Assembly: GCF_902498995.1 (NCBI RefSeq)
Contig: NZ_CABVLY010000004.1
Span: 1 to 64,000, forward strand
Direction of reading: 5' to 3'
Length of the DNA stretch: 64,000 bases
DNA from: Burkholderia anthina
Lineage (GTDB): Bacteria; Pseudomonadota; Gammaproteobacteria; Burkholderiales; Burkholderiaceae
The translations under genes and the position numbers were made by a program. Below are positions 36,633 to 44,786 of the stretch, piece after piece. The number at the start of each line of letters is the position of its first letter. Position 1 is the stretch's first letter. The notes below the pieces were generated by a model. The model did no database searches. It saw only the letters and a program-made list of their open reading frames with translations, and was not told the DNA's origin.

Positions 36633-37270
36633 CAATCACGCCCCTGCTCCTCGTCCAGGGTATTCCGTGGACGCTGGCGATCACTGCGTCGTCTTTCCTG
36701 CTGGGCGCGCTGATCGGTTTGCCGCTGTGCGCGATGAAGCGATCCCGGATCTCGGCGGTCAGATTCGCCGCAACTGCGATCGTGCTGACCTGTCGATCGG
36801 TGCCGCCGATCGTCTGGCTGTTCTTCGTTTTCTTCGGCATCGGTAGCGGCTTCATTACGATGAGCCCGTTTACCGCCGCGACGATCGGACTCGGCGTGGT
36901 CACCGGCGCGAACATGGCGGAGATCTATCGCGGCGCGCTGACCGCGATTCATCCTGGTCAATTCGAGGCGTGTCGCGTATTGAACCTGACCCGGATGCAG
37001 CAATTCCTCGACGTGATCTTTCCGCAACTCACGCGCATCGCGCTTCCGTCCCTGGCGACGTATCTCATTGGTCTGCTCAAGGATTCGGCTATCGCATCAA
37101 CCATCGGCGTCAAAGACCTTACTTACAGTGCGTACCATATTTCACAGCAGACATTCCAGGGATTGAGCGTTTACGCATCGGCGGCACTCCTATACATCCT
37201 GATAAGCATACCCATTGCATGGGTATCCCGATGGATTGATTTGAACATGCGATCGAAGGTGTCGAGATGA
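36629..37270 (+). CDS. amino-acid ABC transporter permease (first)
   Basis: HisM/GlnP-type permease of 213 residues with about five membrane spans. PWTLAITASSFLLGALIGLP is the opening span, and the cytoplasmic EAA-like loop is EACRVLNLTRMQQFLDVIFP. ATGA overlaps exist at both ends (36629 and 37267), coupling translation to the ATPase and to the second permease. Confidence 0.88.
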   Translation: MTITPLLLVQGIPWTLAITASSFLLGALIGLPLCAMKRSRISAVRFAATAIVLTCRSVPPIVWLFFVFFGIGSGFITMSPFTAATIGLGVVTGANMAEIYRGALTAIHPGQFEACRVLNLTRMQQFLDVIFPQLTRIALPSLATYLIGLLKDSAIASTIGVKDLTYSAYHISQQTFQGLSVYASAALLYILISIPIAWVSRWIDLNMRSKVSR

Positions 37271-37929
37271 ACGAATTGCTCGAACTATGGAAAAGCTGGC
37301 TTCCCGATCTGCTCGGCGGTTACGGCATTTCATTGCAGGTTACCGGGCTGAGCCTGCTTATCGGCATCCCGCTCGGCGCGGTACTGGCGGTCATGGTTCC
37401 GTCACCGAACAAGATCGTCAGGGCGGTCGCGATCGGTTTCGTCGAGATCGGCCGAGGCGCTCCCGCATTGATACTGCTTCAATTCATGTACTTCGGTTTG
37501 CCGAAAACCGGGATGGCGCTGACATCGTTTTTCGCTTCCGTCGTGGCGCTGGCATGGTGTACGGGGGCATACACCAGCGAAATCATTCGGGCGGGTTTCG
37601 AAGCGGTTCCGTACGGGCAGAAAGAAGCCGCGGCGGTGATCGGCCTGAGCAGTTTCGACGCCTTGCGTTTCGTCGTCGCGCCACAGGGCCTTCGCGTGGC
37701 ATTGCCGGCGCTACTCGGGTTCTCGGTGATGATGCTTCAGGCGACTTCGTTGTGCTACACCATTGCGCTCCCGGAATTATTTGGCCGGGCATCGAATATC
37801 GGCTCGGATACTTTTCAGTACATGCCGGTACTTGTTCTGGCTGCCTTGCTGTTTGCGGCGATTTGCATACCCGCCACCATTTGCGTTTCCATCCTCGAAC
37901 GTCGCTTGGGGCGTCATGCTTCGAATTGA
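37267..37929 (+). CDS. amino-acid ABC transporter permease (second)
   Basis: Second HisM/GlnP-type permease, 220 residues, with GGYGISLQVTGLSLLIGIPL at the N-terminus and the family segment GAYTSEIIRAGFEAVPYGQK followed by EAAAVIGLSSFDALRFVVAP (the EAA loop contacting the ATPase). It pairs with the preceding permease. The binding-protein gene follows after 55 bases. Confidence 0.88.
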   Translation: MNELLELWKSWLPDLLGGYGISLQVTGLSLLIGIPLGAVLAVMVPSPNKIVRAVAIGFVEIGRGAPALILLQFMYFGLPKTGMALTSFFASVVALAWCTGAYTSEIIRAGFEAVPYGQKEAAAVIGLSSFDALRFVVAPQGLRVALPALLGFSVMMLQATSLCYTIALPELFGRASNIGSDTFQYMPVLVLAALLFAAICIPATICVSILERRLGRHASN

Positions 37930-37984
37930 TTCTGTCGTTTTTCAACATCTGTTTTTTCCGCGGTAAATTCAAATCGGAGGCAAT

Positions 37985-38818
37985 ATGGCTTTCATGAAGC
38001 TCTGTGTCAGAGTGCTGTCGGCGGGTATCGCGCTGTCGGCAACGTCGAATGTGACGTTCGCGCAGCAGTGCACGCCCGCGCACAAGTTCTCCACGATCGT
38101 GCCGGGCGTTCTTTCCGTCGCAACCTTCCCGTATCCGCCGTTCTCGGTGCCGGCCGGAGAGGACGTCGGCGGGATTGACGCCGAGATCCTGAAGAAGATC
38201 GCGGCGAAGGAATGTCTCAAGCTGTCCTTTAGCGTGGTCGATCCTTCGGCGGTCATCCAGTCCGTCGTCTCGGGCAAGGCGGACGTTGCAATGGGCGACT
38301 GGCAACGGACCGCGGCCCGGGCGAAAGTCCTGGGCTTGAGCGCCCCGATCTATGTGGAACAGGTGGGCTTCATCTCCAAGGACGGGATCGATAGCGTGGC
38401 AGGGCTTCAAGGCAAGCGGGTCGGCTCGGTTCAGGGCTACTTCTGGACAGGCGATCTGCAGAAGCTGCTCGGCGGTTCGCTGACCGTCTATCCCAATCCG
38501 GTCGCGATGGCGCAGGACCTGGAAGCGGGGCGCCTGGACGTCGGCACCGACGCCTATTCCGTTGTCGAATATGACAAGAAAAAAGGCGGCTACAAAGGGC
38601 TTCAGGTCAAGGTGGTCAAGCCCGATCCGAAGCTCGCGGCTTCGCGCATGCCGAGTCAGGCCGGCTTTCCCTATACCAAGGGAAATGACGCGCTAGGAAA
38701 GGCGCTGTCGGCAGACATCGACGAGCTGCACAAGTCGGGTGAAATGGTGAAGATCCTGAAAACGAACGGCGTGCCGCCTTCCGCGGGCGACGTCGGCGAA
38801 CCGAGGCTGATGGAATAA
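37985..38818 (+). CDS. amino-acid ABC transporter substrate-binding protein
   Basis: Family-3 periplasmic binding protein of 277 residues with a signal peptide of about 28 residues (KLCVRVLSAGIALSATSNVTFA, first four residues MAFM). VLSVATFPYPPFSVPAGEDV, GIDAEILKKIAAKECLKLSF and GKADVAMGDWQRTAARAKVL are family strands. The usual substrate-carboxylate arginine seems replaced by QRTAARAK. ATG 37985 with CGGAGGCAAT upstream. It precedes the second proline-racemase gene by 77 bases, so transport and epimerisation are probably one operon. Confidence 0.87.
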   Translation: MAFMKLCVRVLSAGIALSATSNVTFAQQCTPAHKFSTIVPGVLSVATFPYPPFSVPAGEDVGGIDAEILKKIAAKECLKLSFSVVDPSAVIQSVVSGKADVAMGDWQRTAARAKVLGLSAPIYVEQVGFISKDGIDSVAGLQGKRVGSVQGYFWTGDLQKLLGGSLTVYPNPVAMAQDLEAGRLDVGTDAYSVVEYDKKKGGYKGLQVKVVKPDPKLAASRMPSQAGFPYTKGNDALGKALSADIDELHKSGEMVKILKTNGVPPSAGDVGEPRLME

Positions 38819-38895
38819 ACCCTTTGTCGGGCACGGCGTTTCCGTTGAAGAATGCCGTCTAATTTATTCGGATATCTAATTGATAAGGTGTCGAT

Positions 38896-39930
38896 ATGCG
38901 TTGGAAAAAAACCCTTCAGTTGCTCGATGTGCACTGCGAAGGCGAGGTCGGGAAGGTCATCACGTCGGGTGTGTACGATATCCCGGGCGAAACGATGATG
39001 GCCAAGATGGACTACATCAACAAAGAGAACGACAGTCTTCGGCGCTTCGTCTGTCTCGAGCCAAGAGGGGCGGTCAATCAAACCGTCAACCTGATGGTGC
39101 CGCCGTGCGATCCCACGGCCGATGCCGGTTTCATCGTCTTGCAAGCCGACGAAGCGCATCCGATGTCGGGCGCGAACACCATGTGTGTCGCCACGGCGCT
39201 TCTCGAAACCGGCATGATCGAAATGCAGGAGCCTGTCACGACGTTGCGGCTCGAAGCACCGGCCGGCATCGTGACGGCGACGGCCGAATGCAGGGACGGA
39301 AAGTGCGAGCGTGTATCGCTCGACATGATCCCGGCGTTCGTCGAGGCGCTGGATCAAGTCGTTCATACTGATGAATACGGCGAGGTCAAGCTCGACATCG
39401 CGTTCGGCGGTGTCTTCTACGCGGTCGTCTTCGTCGAGCAGCTTGGCATCGAGATCACGCCGCAATATACGGAGCAACTGGTCAAAGCGGGCATGGTGAT
39501 CAAGCGCGCCGCGAACGAGCGTTTCAAGGTTCGGCATCCGTTGGTGCCGTCGATCGACCACATCGCCTACGCGATTTTCGCCGAACGGCAAAGCGACGGG
39601 TCGGTCCGCACGTGTTGTACGCTCTGGCCGGGGCGCGTCGATCGCTCGCCGTGCGGCACCGGAAGTTCTGCCATCACGTCGGTGCTGCATGCGCGCGGCG
39701 AGTTGGCCGTAGGCGAAAAATTCATCACGCGGTCGATCATCGGCTCGGAATTTTCCGTCGAACTGAAAGGCGAGACGGTCGTGTCGGGCAAGCCTGCGGT
39801 CCTGCCGAACGTCAGTGGACGCTGCTGGACCTACGGCATCAGCCAGCTGGCGCTGGATCCGGACGATCCTTTCGCTCGCGGTTTCGCGTTGCAGGATGCA
39901 TGGGGCGCGGAAGCCATTCACATCAAGTGA
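38896..39930 (+). CDS. proline racemase superfamily enzyme (second copy)
   Basis: Protein of 344 residues, homologous to but clearly diverged from the product at 30909. LLDVHCEGEVGKVITSGVYD is the start, and the catalytic positions are Ser91 (HPMSGANTM) and Cys253 (SPCGTGSSAITS), again the Ser/Cys type. This favours hydroxyproline epimerase or 3-hydroxyproline dehydratase activity over proline racemase. It follows an amino-acid importer and precedes a ProC-like gene, so here the substrate may be imported hydroxyproline. Two paralogues with separate operons and separate regulators suggest different hydroxyproline isomers. Confidence 0.87.
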   Translation: MRWKKTLQLLDVHCEGEVGKVITSGVYDIPGETMMAKMDYINKENDSLRRFVCLEPRGAVNQTVNLMVPPCDPTADAGFIVLQADEAHPMSGANTMCVATALLETGMIEMQEPVTTLRLEAPAGIVTATAECRDGKCERVSLDMIPAFVEALDQVVHTDEYGEVKLDIAFGGVFYAVVFVEQLGIEITPQYTEQLVKAGMVIKRAANERFKVRHPLVPSIDHIAYAIFAERQSDGSVRTCCTLWPGRVDRSPCGTGSSAITSVLHARGELAVGEKFITRSIIGSEFSVELKGETVVSGKPAVLPNVSGRCWTYGISQLALDPDDPFARGFALQDAWGAEAIHIK

Positions 39931-40061
39931 GCGCGACGGGGAAGGGGCCGGTTACACGGAGGCTCCTTCCCGGAAATCACGGATGCACGTGCGATGTCGT
40001 ATGCGAGGCTCACAAGCCGCCGCACCGGAAAACCGGATTCTTTCACATCGAGAGGGGTAGC

Positions 40062-40850
40062 ATGACGGTGAAACTGGGTGTGCTGGGTGTCGGAGACCTG
40101 ACCGAAAAAATGGTCTGCGGATTACGTCGCGGCGCGAGCGATATCGACATTCTGCTGTCGCCAAGGAATCGCGCTCGGGCAGAGCGCCTTGCACGAGAAT
40201 TCGGTTGCCGGCTGATGGCTGACAATCAGGCGGTAGCGGATGCCGCGGATGTCGTTCTCGTCGGGGTGCGTCCGGCGCAGTTGAGGGATCTCGCCACCAC
40301 CGTCAGATTGAAGGACGGCCAGCCTTTGGTTTCGGTGGTCGGCGGTGTCCCGGTCGAAACGCTCGCGCATCTATTCGGCCCCAGAGCCTGTTGCAGGGCG
40401 ATGTTGTCGGTTGCGTCCGAGATCAATCGTTCGACCGTCGCAATCTATCCTTCCGATTCAGCGGCAGGAGCGCTGCTGGGATCGTTAGGCAACGTGGTGC
40501 GTCTCACGACCGAGCGAGACTTCGAACTCGCCATGGTCTCCGCATGCATGAACGGCTGGTTCTACTTTCTGATCGACGCGCTTCAGGGCTGGTTCGAAAA
40601 AAAGGGGCTTCCGTCGGAGATCGCAAGGCAGCTCGTGTTCAGCAGCATCGAGGACTGTGTTGCATACTCGCGGCATAAAAGGGCGCTGACCGCAGGCCAG
40701 ATCGGCGAGGCTATCGCGGTGCCCGGCACCTATACCGAACTGGGTTTGAGCGTGTTGGAAAGCCTGGGTGCCAACACCGGATGGGGCATTGCCGCCGACA
40801 AGGTTTTTGAGCAACTGATGGCACAGAATCAGCCGTCGTGCGATTCTTAG
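40062..40850 (+). CDS. pyrroline-5-carboxylate reductase-like (ProC family) protein
   Basis: Protein of 262 residues with a Rossmann start (KLGVLGVGDLTEKMVCGL), SPRNRARAERLAREFG, DADVVLVGVRP (DAADVVLVGVRPAQLRDL) and a C-terminal helical domain (GWFEKKGLPSEIARQLVFSS). This is the ProC/NADP-F420 reductase-like plan. The ProC C-terminal signature is changed: where ProC has SPGGTT the protein has VPGTYTELGLSVLE, so it may act on another imino acid or phosphorylated analogue. ATG 40062 with GAGAGGGG upstream. It follows the second proline-racemase gene after 131 bases. Confidence 0.75.
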   Translation: MTVKLGVLGVGDLTEKMVCGLRRGASDIDILLSPRNRARAERLAREFGCRLMADNQAVADAADVVLVGVRPAQLRDLATTVRLKDGQPLVSVVGGVPVETLAHLFGPRACCRAMLSVASEINRSTVAIYPSDSAAGALLGSLGNVVRLTTERDFELAMVSACMNGWFYFLIDALQGWFEKKGLPSEIARQLVFSSIEDCVAYSRHKRALTAGQIGEAIAVPGTYTELGLSVLESLGANTGWGIAADKVFEQLMAQNQPSCDS

Positions 40851-40915
40851 CCGACCGATCGGAAGCATGCCGGTGTGCTGTCTGCCGTTGCGGCACCTGG
40901 TAGCCTCTACCTTCA

Positions 40916-41956
40916 ATGGACATATCGATGCGCGGCGACTACTCGCAATTGCGGCCCAGCAAACCGGCTCCCGAAATTGCCGTACCCCTCCGGGTCGGAA
41001 TCGTGGCGACGCCCGATTTCACCCTTATGCCGTTCTCGTGCTTCGTCGAATTCTTGCGATTGTCCGCAGACGAATCGGACTTCAGCAGACAGCTTTATTG
41101 CACGTGGGAACTGCTCTCTCATGACGATTCCCCGATCAAGGCGAGCTGCGGCTTCGCGATGACGCCGACGAAGCTGTTCGCCGACCCGCGAGAATTCGAC
41201 TACGTGGTTGTGCACGGCGGGACGTTGCACGGCGAAACCCCGATACCGGACGCGCTTTACAAATACGTTGCGACTGCCGTCGATATGGGCGTGCCCGTGG
41301 TCGGGCTATGTACTGGGGTGTTCGTTCTCGCCGAACTGGGATTGCTGTCCGGAAGACGTTGCGCCGTCCATTTTTCGCTCGCGCAAACGATGGAGAGCAA
41401 CTTTCCGAGCGTGACGCCGGTGACGGACGCCCCCGTCGTCGTAGACGGCGGCTTCATCACCTGTCCGGGCGGTTTGGCCGGAATCAATCTGGCGATGCTC
41501 TTGGTCGACCAGCATTGCGGCAAGACCCGATCCCATAAAGCGCTTCACTATCTGATGGCCGACTGCGGCTTCGAAGAAGCGCGTGCGGTGACGCAGGAAT
41601 CGGAGATCGGCCTGCATTGCGCCGACCGGCGGGTCGCCAACGCGGTAGGACTGATGTATCAGAGGCTGCTGGAACCCGGCCACATCAGCGATGTGGCGGA
41701 GGCCGTGGGCACGACGGAGCGCGAGCTGACACGGCTGTTCAGGAAGCACCTGCGTACCTCGCCGGGCGACTACTGGCGCAAGATCCGGTTGAAATCGGCC
41801 CGCTGGATGGTGCTGAACAGCAACCGCTCCGTCAGCCAGATCGCCTATGAGTGCGGCTTCACCGACAGCTCGCATCTCATTCAATGGTTCAAGCGGGTTT
41901 ATGGCGCGACGCCCACAAAACTCAGACAGCTCCGGAATGATCTCGGGGTTCATTGA
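40916..41956 (+). CDS. GlxA-family (AraC + DJ-1/PfpI domain) transcriptional regulator
   Basis: Protein of 346 residues: an N-terminal DJ-1/PfpI-like domain (RVGIVATPDFTLMPFSCFVE, FDYVVVHGGTLHGE, VVGLCTGVFVLAELGLLSGR with the family nucleophile-elbow cysteine, ITCPGGLAGINLAMLLVDQH) and a C-terminal AraC double helix-turn-helix (ISDVAEAVGTTERELTRLFR, SVSQIAYECGFTDSSHLIQW). GlxA-type regulators control betaine, carnitine, choline and amino-acid catabolism. It most likely activates the ABC transporter/epimerase group upstream. ATG 40916 is used; 40928 is an alternative. Confidence 0.9.
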   Translation: MDISMRGDYSQLRPSKPAPEIAVPLRVGIVATPDFTLMPFSCFVEFLRLSADESDFSRQLYCTWELLSHDDSPIKASCGFAMTPTKLFADPREFDYVVVHGGTLHGETPIPDALYKYVATAVDMGVPVVGLCTGVFVLAELGLLSGRRCAVHFSLAQTMESNFPSVTPVTDAPVVVDGGFITCPGGLAGINLAMLLVDQHCGKTRSHKALHYLMADCGFEEARAVTQESEIGLHCADRRVANAVGLMYQRLLEPGHISDVAEAVGTTERELTRLFRKHLRTSPGDYWRKIRLKSARWMVLNSNRSVSQIAYECGFTDSSHLIQWFKRVYGATPTKLRQLRNDLGVH

Positions 41957-42098
41957 GGTTCTGTTTGGTCTCATGTCCGCAAAGCCCTCGACGGCAGGTG
42001 AGCGTCGCGCGCCGTGACGGATCGGACGTGAGCCATCCTCGCAGCGCTGCTGTTTCGCACCGCCGTGTGTCGGAATCAAGATGGAGGTGGACGCATCC

Positions 42099-42602
42099 AT
42101 GTCAGGAAAGAACAAGGTGCTGAGTTTCCTTGAAGCACGAAAGATACCGTTCGAGTGCGAAGAGCACGACGCGGTGCTCAACATGGCGGAGTCCGGGCTG
42201 TTGAGCCTTTCCGTGGTGGGCGCGCGCTGCAAAAACCTGCTGCTGCAGGACAAGAAGGGGCATGACTTCCTCGTCGTGACGACCGCGGCCAAGGCGCTCG
42301 ATTTGGTCGCACTCTCGGAAACGCTCGGTAGCAAACGGCTGTCGTTCGTTTCGGCGGACCGGCTCTTCGAACTGCTGGGCATTCGAACGGGCTCGTTGAG
42401 TCCGCTCGCGCTGGTCAATGACGAAGCCAGACAGGTGCGACTCGTCATCGACAAGGAACTGGCCAGCGAAGACGCGTTCCTGTTTCATCCGCTCGACAAT
42501 AGCGCGAGCGTGTTGCTGACCCGGAGTGCGCTGGACACTTTTCTCGCGAGTGTCGATCATCCGGCAGACTGGTTGCCGCTCACGGCAAGACAGCCGGATT
42601 GA
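42099..42602 (+). CDS. aminoacyl-tRNA deacylase, YbaK/ProXp (PrdX) type
   Basis: Protein of 167 residues of the YbaK/INS editing-domain fold: KVLSFLEARKIPFECEEHDA, CKNLLLQDKKGHDFLVVTTA (KNLFLxDKK is the ProXp-ala/PrdX signature), GSLSPLALVNDEARQVRLVI and FHPLDNSASVLLTRSALDTF (the HPxxNxxS end). Such free-standing editors hydrolyse mischarged tRNA such as Ala-tRNA(Pro). The start at 42099 is chosen because GGAGGTGG ends eight bases before it; ATG 42081 lies inside that ribosome-binding site. It follows proline metabolism genes, which may be meaningful because free proline analogues stress tRNA(Pro) charging. Confidence 0.85.
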   Translation: MSGKNKVLSFLEARKIPFECEEHDAVLNMAESGLLSLSVVGARCKNLLLQDKKGHDFLVVTTAAKALDLVALSETLGSKRLSFVSADRLFELLGIRTGSLSPLALVNDEARQVRLVIDKELASEDAFLFHPLDNSASVLLTRSALDTFLASVDHPADWLPLTARQPD

Positions 42603-43108
42603 GGGTTTGCGGATTCGACGGGCGAGCGGCACATCGTTCCGTGTTTTATCCGGACTGGGGAATACACGGATGGCTCGCAGTCGCGTCAGGGTGTGCGGCG
42701 CTTTGCTGAAGTCGGTCGGGTGTGCGCGCTGGCGAGAGCCGAGCGTAATTTAGAGGAACGAATCGGTAGCGATTGCGCGACGGTTGCTTTTCTGCCCGGT
42801 ACGCCCGGACGGCGCTCTGATCGGCACCGGGCGGACCGGGCAGGGTTTCCGGGCGGATCCGGACCGGTGGCTTCGCGTGCCGCGTCGTGTATAGGATAAA
42901 AAATAACATATTGAATATGCGCTTCTCATGCACTAATTTCTCCAGAGCCGATACCAAAGCGGCCAGCGGATCGACCTGACGCGCGATTGAATATGATCAA
43001 GCGTTGCATATAGGGCGGTGCTCCCGCCAGACAAGCAACGACAGCGCCCGGATCGACACGCCGATATAGAAAACGGATCGCCCACGATCCCCAACGGAGA
43101 CAGCACTG
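42603..43108. other. long leader region of the OFA transporter gene
   Basis: About 500 bases without a convincing gene. The last 220 bases turn A/T-rich (ATAGGATAAAAAATAACATA near 42891) and hold two ATTGAATATG copies at 42910-42919 and 42986-42995, the first as the palindrome CATATT-G-AATATG (42907-42919). These look like regulator binding sites for the gene at 43109. Confidence 0.45.
42907..42995 (+). promoter_or_regulatory. palindrome CATATTGAATATG and a direct copy of its half
   Basis: CATATTGAATATG at 42907-42919 is a perfect 6+1+6 palindrome. ATTGAATATG recurs at 42986-42995, 76 bases (about seven helical turns) further on. The pair precedes the OFA-type transporter gene and may bind a dimeric regulator on one face of the DNA. 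Confidence 0.35.
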
Positions 43109-44512
43109 ATGAGCAGCGTTATCGATCCAGGCGCCCGCGCTGGCGCCGCGCCGTTTTTCTCGAAGGAAGCCACCATCGCGCAACCCGGCTTTTCGCGATG
43201 GATGGTGCCGCCCGCCGCGCTGGCCGTGCATCTGTGTATCGGCCAGGCCTATGCGTTCTCGGTATTCAACGCGCCGCTCACGAAGGTGATCGGCATCACG
43301 GAATCCGCGCCTGACGACTGGTCGCTGACGACGCTCGGCTGGATCTTCTCGCTCGCGATCTTCTTCCTCGGCTTGTCCGCCGCGTTCGCCGGCAAGTGGC
43401 TCGAGCGCGTCGGTCCGCGCCGCACGATGTTTACGGCCGCGTGTTGCTTCGGCGGCGGTTTCCTGATTTCCGCGCTCGGCGTGAAGACCCACCAGATCAT
43501 GCTGCTGTACATCGGCTACGGCGTGGTCGGCGGCATCGGGCTCGGGCTGGGCTATGTGTCGCCGGTGTCGACGCTGATTCGCTGGTTCCCCGATCGTCGC
43601 GGGATGGCGACCGGGATGGCGATCATGGGCTTCGGCGGCGGCGCGATGATCGCCGCGCCGCTGTCGGTCGCGCTGATGAATCACTTCAAGAGCGCGACGA
43701 GTGTCGGCGTGGCCGAAACGTTCATCGTGCTCGGCATCGCGTACTTCATCTCGATGTCGATCGGCGCACTCGCGATTCGCGTGCCGCCGGCCGGCTGGAA
43801 ACCGGCGGGCTGGACGCCGCCCGCGGTGACGAAGCACAAGATGATCACGTCGAATCACGTGCACATCGACGAAGCGCTGAAGACGCCGCAGTTCTACCTG
43901 ATCTGGCTCGTGCTGTTCCTCAACGTGACTGCCGGGATCGGCATCATCGGGCAGGCATCGGTGATGATCCAGGAGAGCTTCAAGGGCGCGGTGAGCGCCG
44001 CGGCCGCGGCGGGGTTCGTCGGGCTGCTGTCGCTGTTCAACATGGGCGGGCGTTTCGTGTGGGCGTCGGCGTCCGACTGGGTCGGACGCAAGAATACGTA
44101 CTTCATCTTCTTCGTGTTCGGTGCGGTGCTGTATTTCTGCGCGCCGCTCTTTGCGTCGTCCGGGCAGATCGCGCTGTTCGTGCTCACGTTCTGTCTGATT
44201 CTGTCGATGTATGGCGGCGGGTTTTCGACGGTGCCGGCGTATCTCGCGGACATGTTCGGGACTGCTTATGTCGGCGGTATTCACGGGCGGTTGCTGACCG
44301 CGTGGGCCGCGGCCGGTATCGCGGGGCCCGTGCTCGTGAACTACATCCGTGCGTATGAAGTCGCGCATGGCGTCGTGAAGGCCGATGCGTACACGATGAC
44401 GGTGCACATCATGGCATCGCTGCTCGTGGTCGGTTTCATCTGCAACCTGTTCGTCACGCGCGTGAACGAGCGCCATCATATGACCGACGCGCAGCTCGAC
44501 GCGGGCAAGTAA
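43109..44512 (+). CDS. OFA-family MFS transporter (oxalate/formate antiporter-like)
   Basis: Protein of 467 residues with 12 predicted spans. VHLCIGQAYAFSVFNAPLTK is the OFA-family first span, KWLERVGPRRTMFTAACCFG the MFS loop, GIGLGLGYVSPVSTLIRWFP and GMATGMAIMGFGGGAMI the family motif, and STVPAYLADMFGTAYVGGIH the late loop. OFA members exchange oxalate/formate or pyruvate-type anions. It has a 43-residue partner gene 17 bases downstream. RBS GGAGACAG before ATG 43109. Confidence 0.9.
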   Translation: MSSVIDPGARAGAAPFFSKEATIAQPGFSRWMVPPAALAVHLCIGQAYAFSVFNAPLTKVIGITESAPDDWSLTTLGWIFSLAIFFLGLSAAFAGKWLERVGPRRTMFTAACCFGGGFLISALGVKTHQIMLLYIGYGVVGGIGLGLGYVSPVSTLIRWFPDRRGMATGMAIMGFGGGAMIAAPLSVALMNHFKSATSVGVAETFIVLGIAYFISMSIGALAIRVPPAGWKPAGWTPPAVTKHKMITSNHVHIDEALKTPQFYLIWLVLFLNVTAGIGIIGQASVMIQESFKGAVSAAAAAGFVGLLSLFNMGGRFVWASASDWVGRKNTYFIFFVFGAVLYFCAPLFASSGQIALFVLTFCLILSMYGGGFSTVPAYLADMFGTAYVGGIHGRLLTAWAAAGIAGPVLVNYIRAYEVAHGVVKADAYTMTVHIMASLLVVGFICNLFVTRVNERHHMTDAQLDAGK

Positions 44513-44529
44513 TCAAGGAGACGCGAAAA

Positions 44530-44661
44530 ATGAACGAGACGGTTGCTTCCGGTCAGCAGACCAACAAGGCGGTGCTCGCGGTGTTCTGGCTCTACGTGCT
44601 GATTCCGCTTGCATGGGGTGTCGTGAATACGCTGACGACGGCGATGAAGTTGTTTGAGTGA
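44530..44661 (+). CDS. MFS transporter small subunit (43 aa)
   Basis: A 43-residue single-span membrane peptide (MNETVASGQQTNKAVLAVFW, then LYVLIPLAWGVVNTLTTAMK and LFE) starting at ATG 44530 with AAGGAGACGC before it. Such tiny proteins directly follow OFA-type transporters in many beta-proteobacteria and are annotated as MFS small subunits; their role, perhaps stabilising the transporter, is unproven. It is too short for standard gene cut-offs. A G/C-rich imperfect hairpin without a T-run follows at 44671-44695. Confidence 0.8.
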   Translation: MNETVASGQQTNKAVLAVFWLYVLIPLAWGVVNTLTTAMKLFE

Positions 44662-44786
44662 TGGGGAGGGGCGCGCGCCCGGGCGGGGGCGCGCGTGAAG
44701 AGGCTGGCGCTGGCGAGCGCCTCAGGTGCGACCGGATACGGACCACGCAACGTACCGTTTCGTGACCGCATCGCGATCCATGGCGA

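Noticed and set aside
42926-44479. Minus-strand 517-codon open frame opposite the OFA transporter
   Set aside because: Low-complexity charged product, antisense to a well-supported gene.
44671-44695. G/C hairpin after the small MFS subunit as terminator
   Set aside because: The stem is low complexity (GC runs) and lacks a T-tract; mentioned only within the gene entry.
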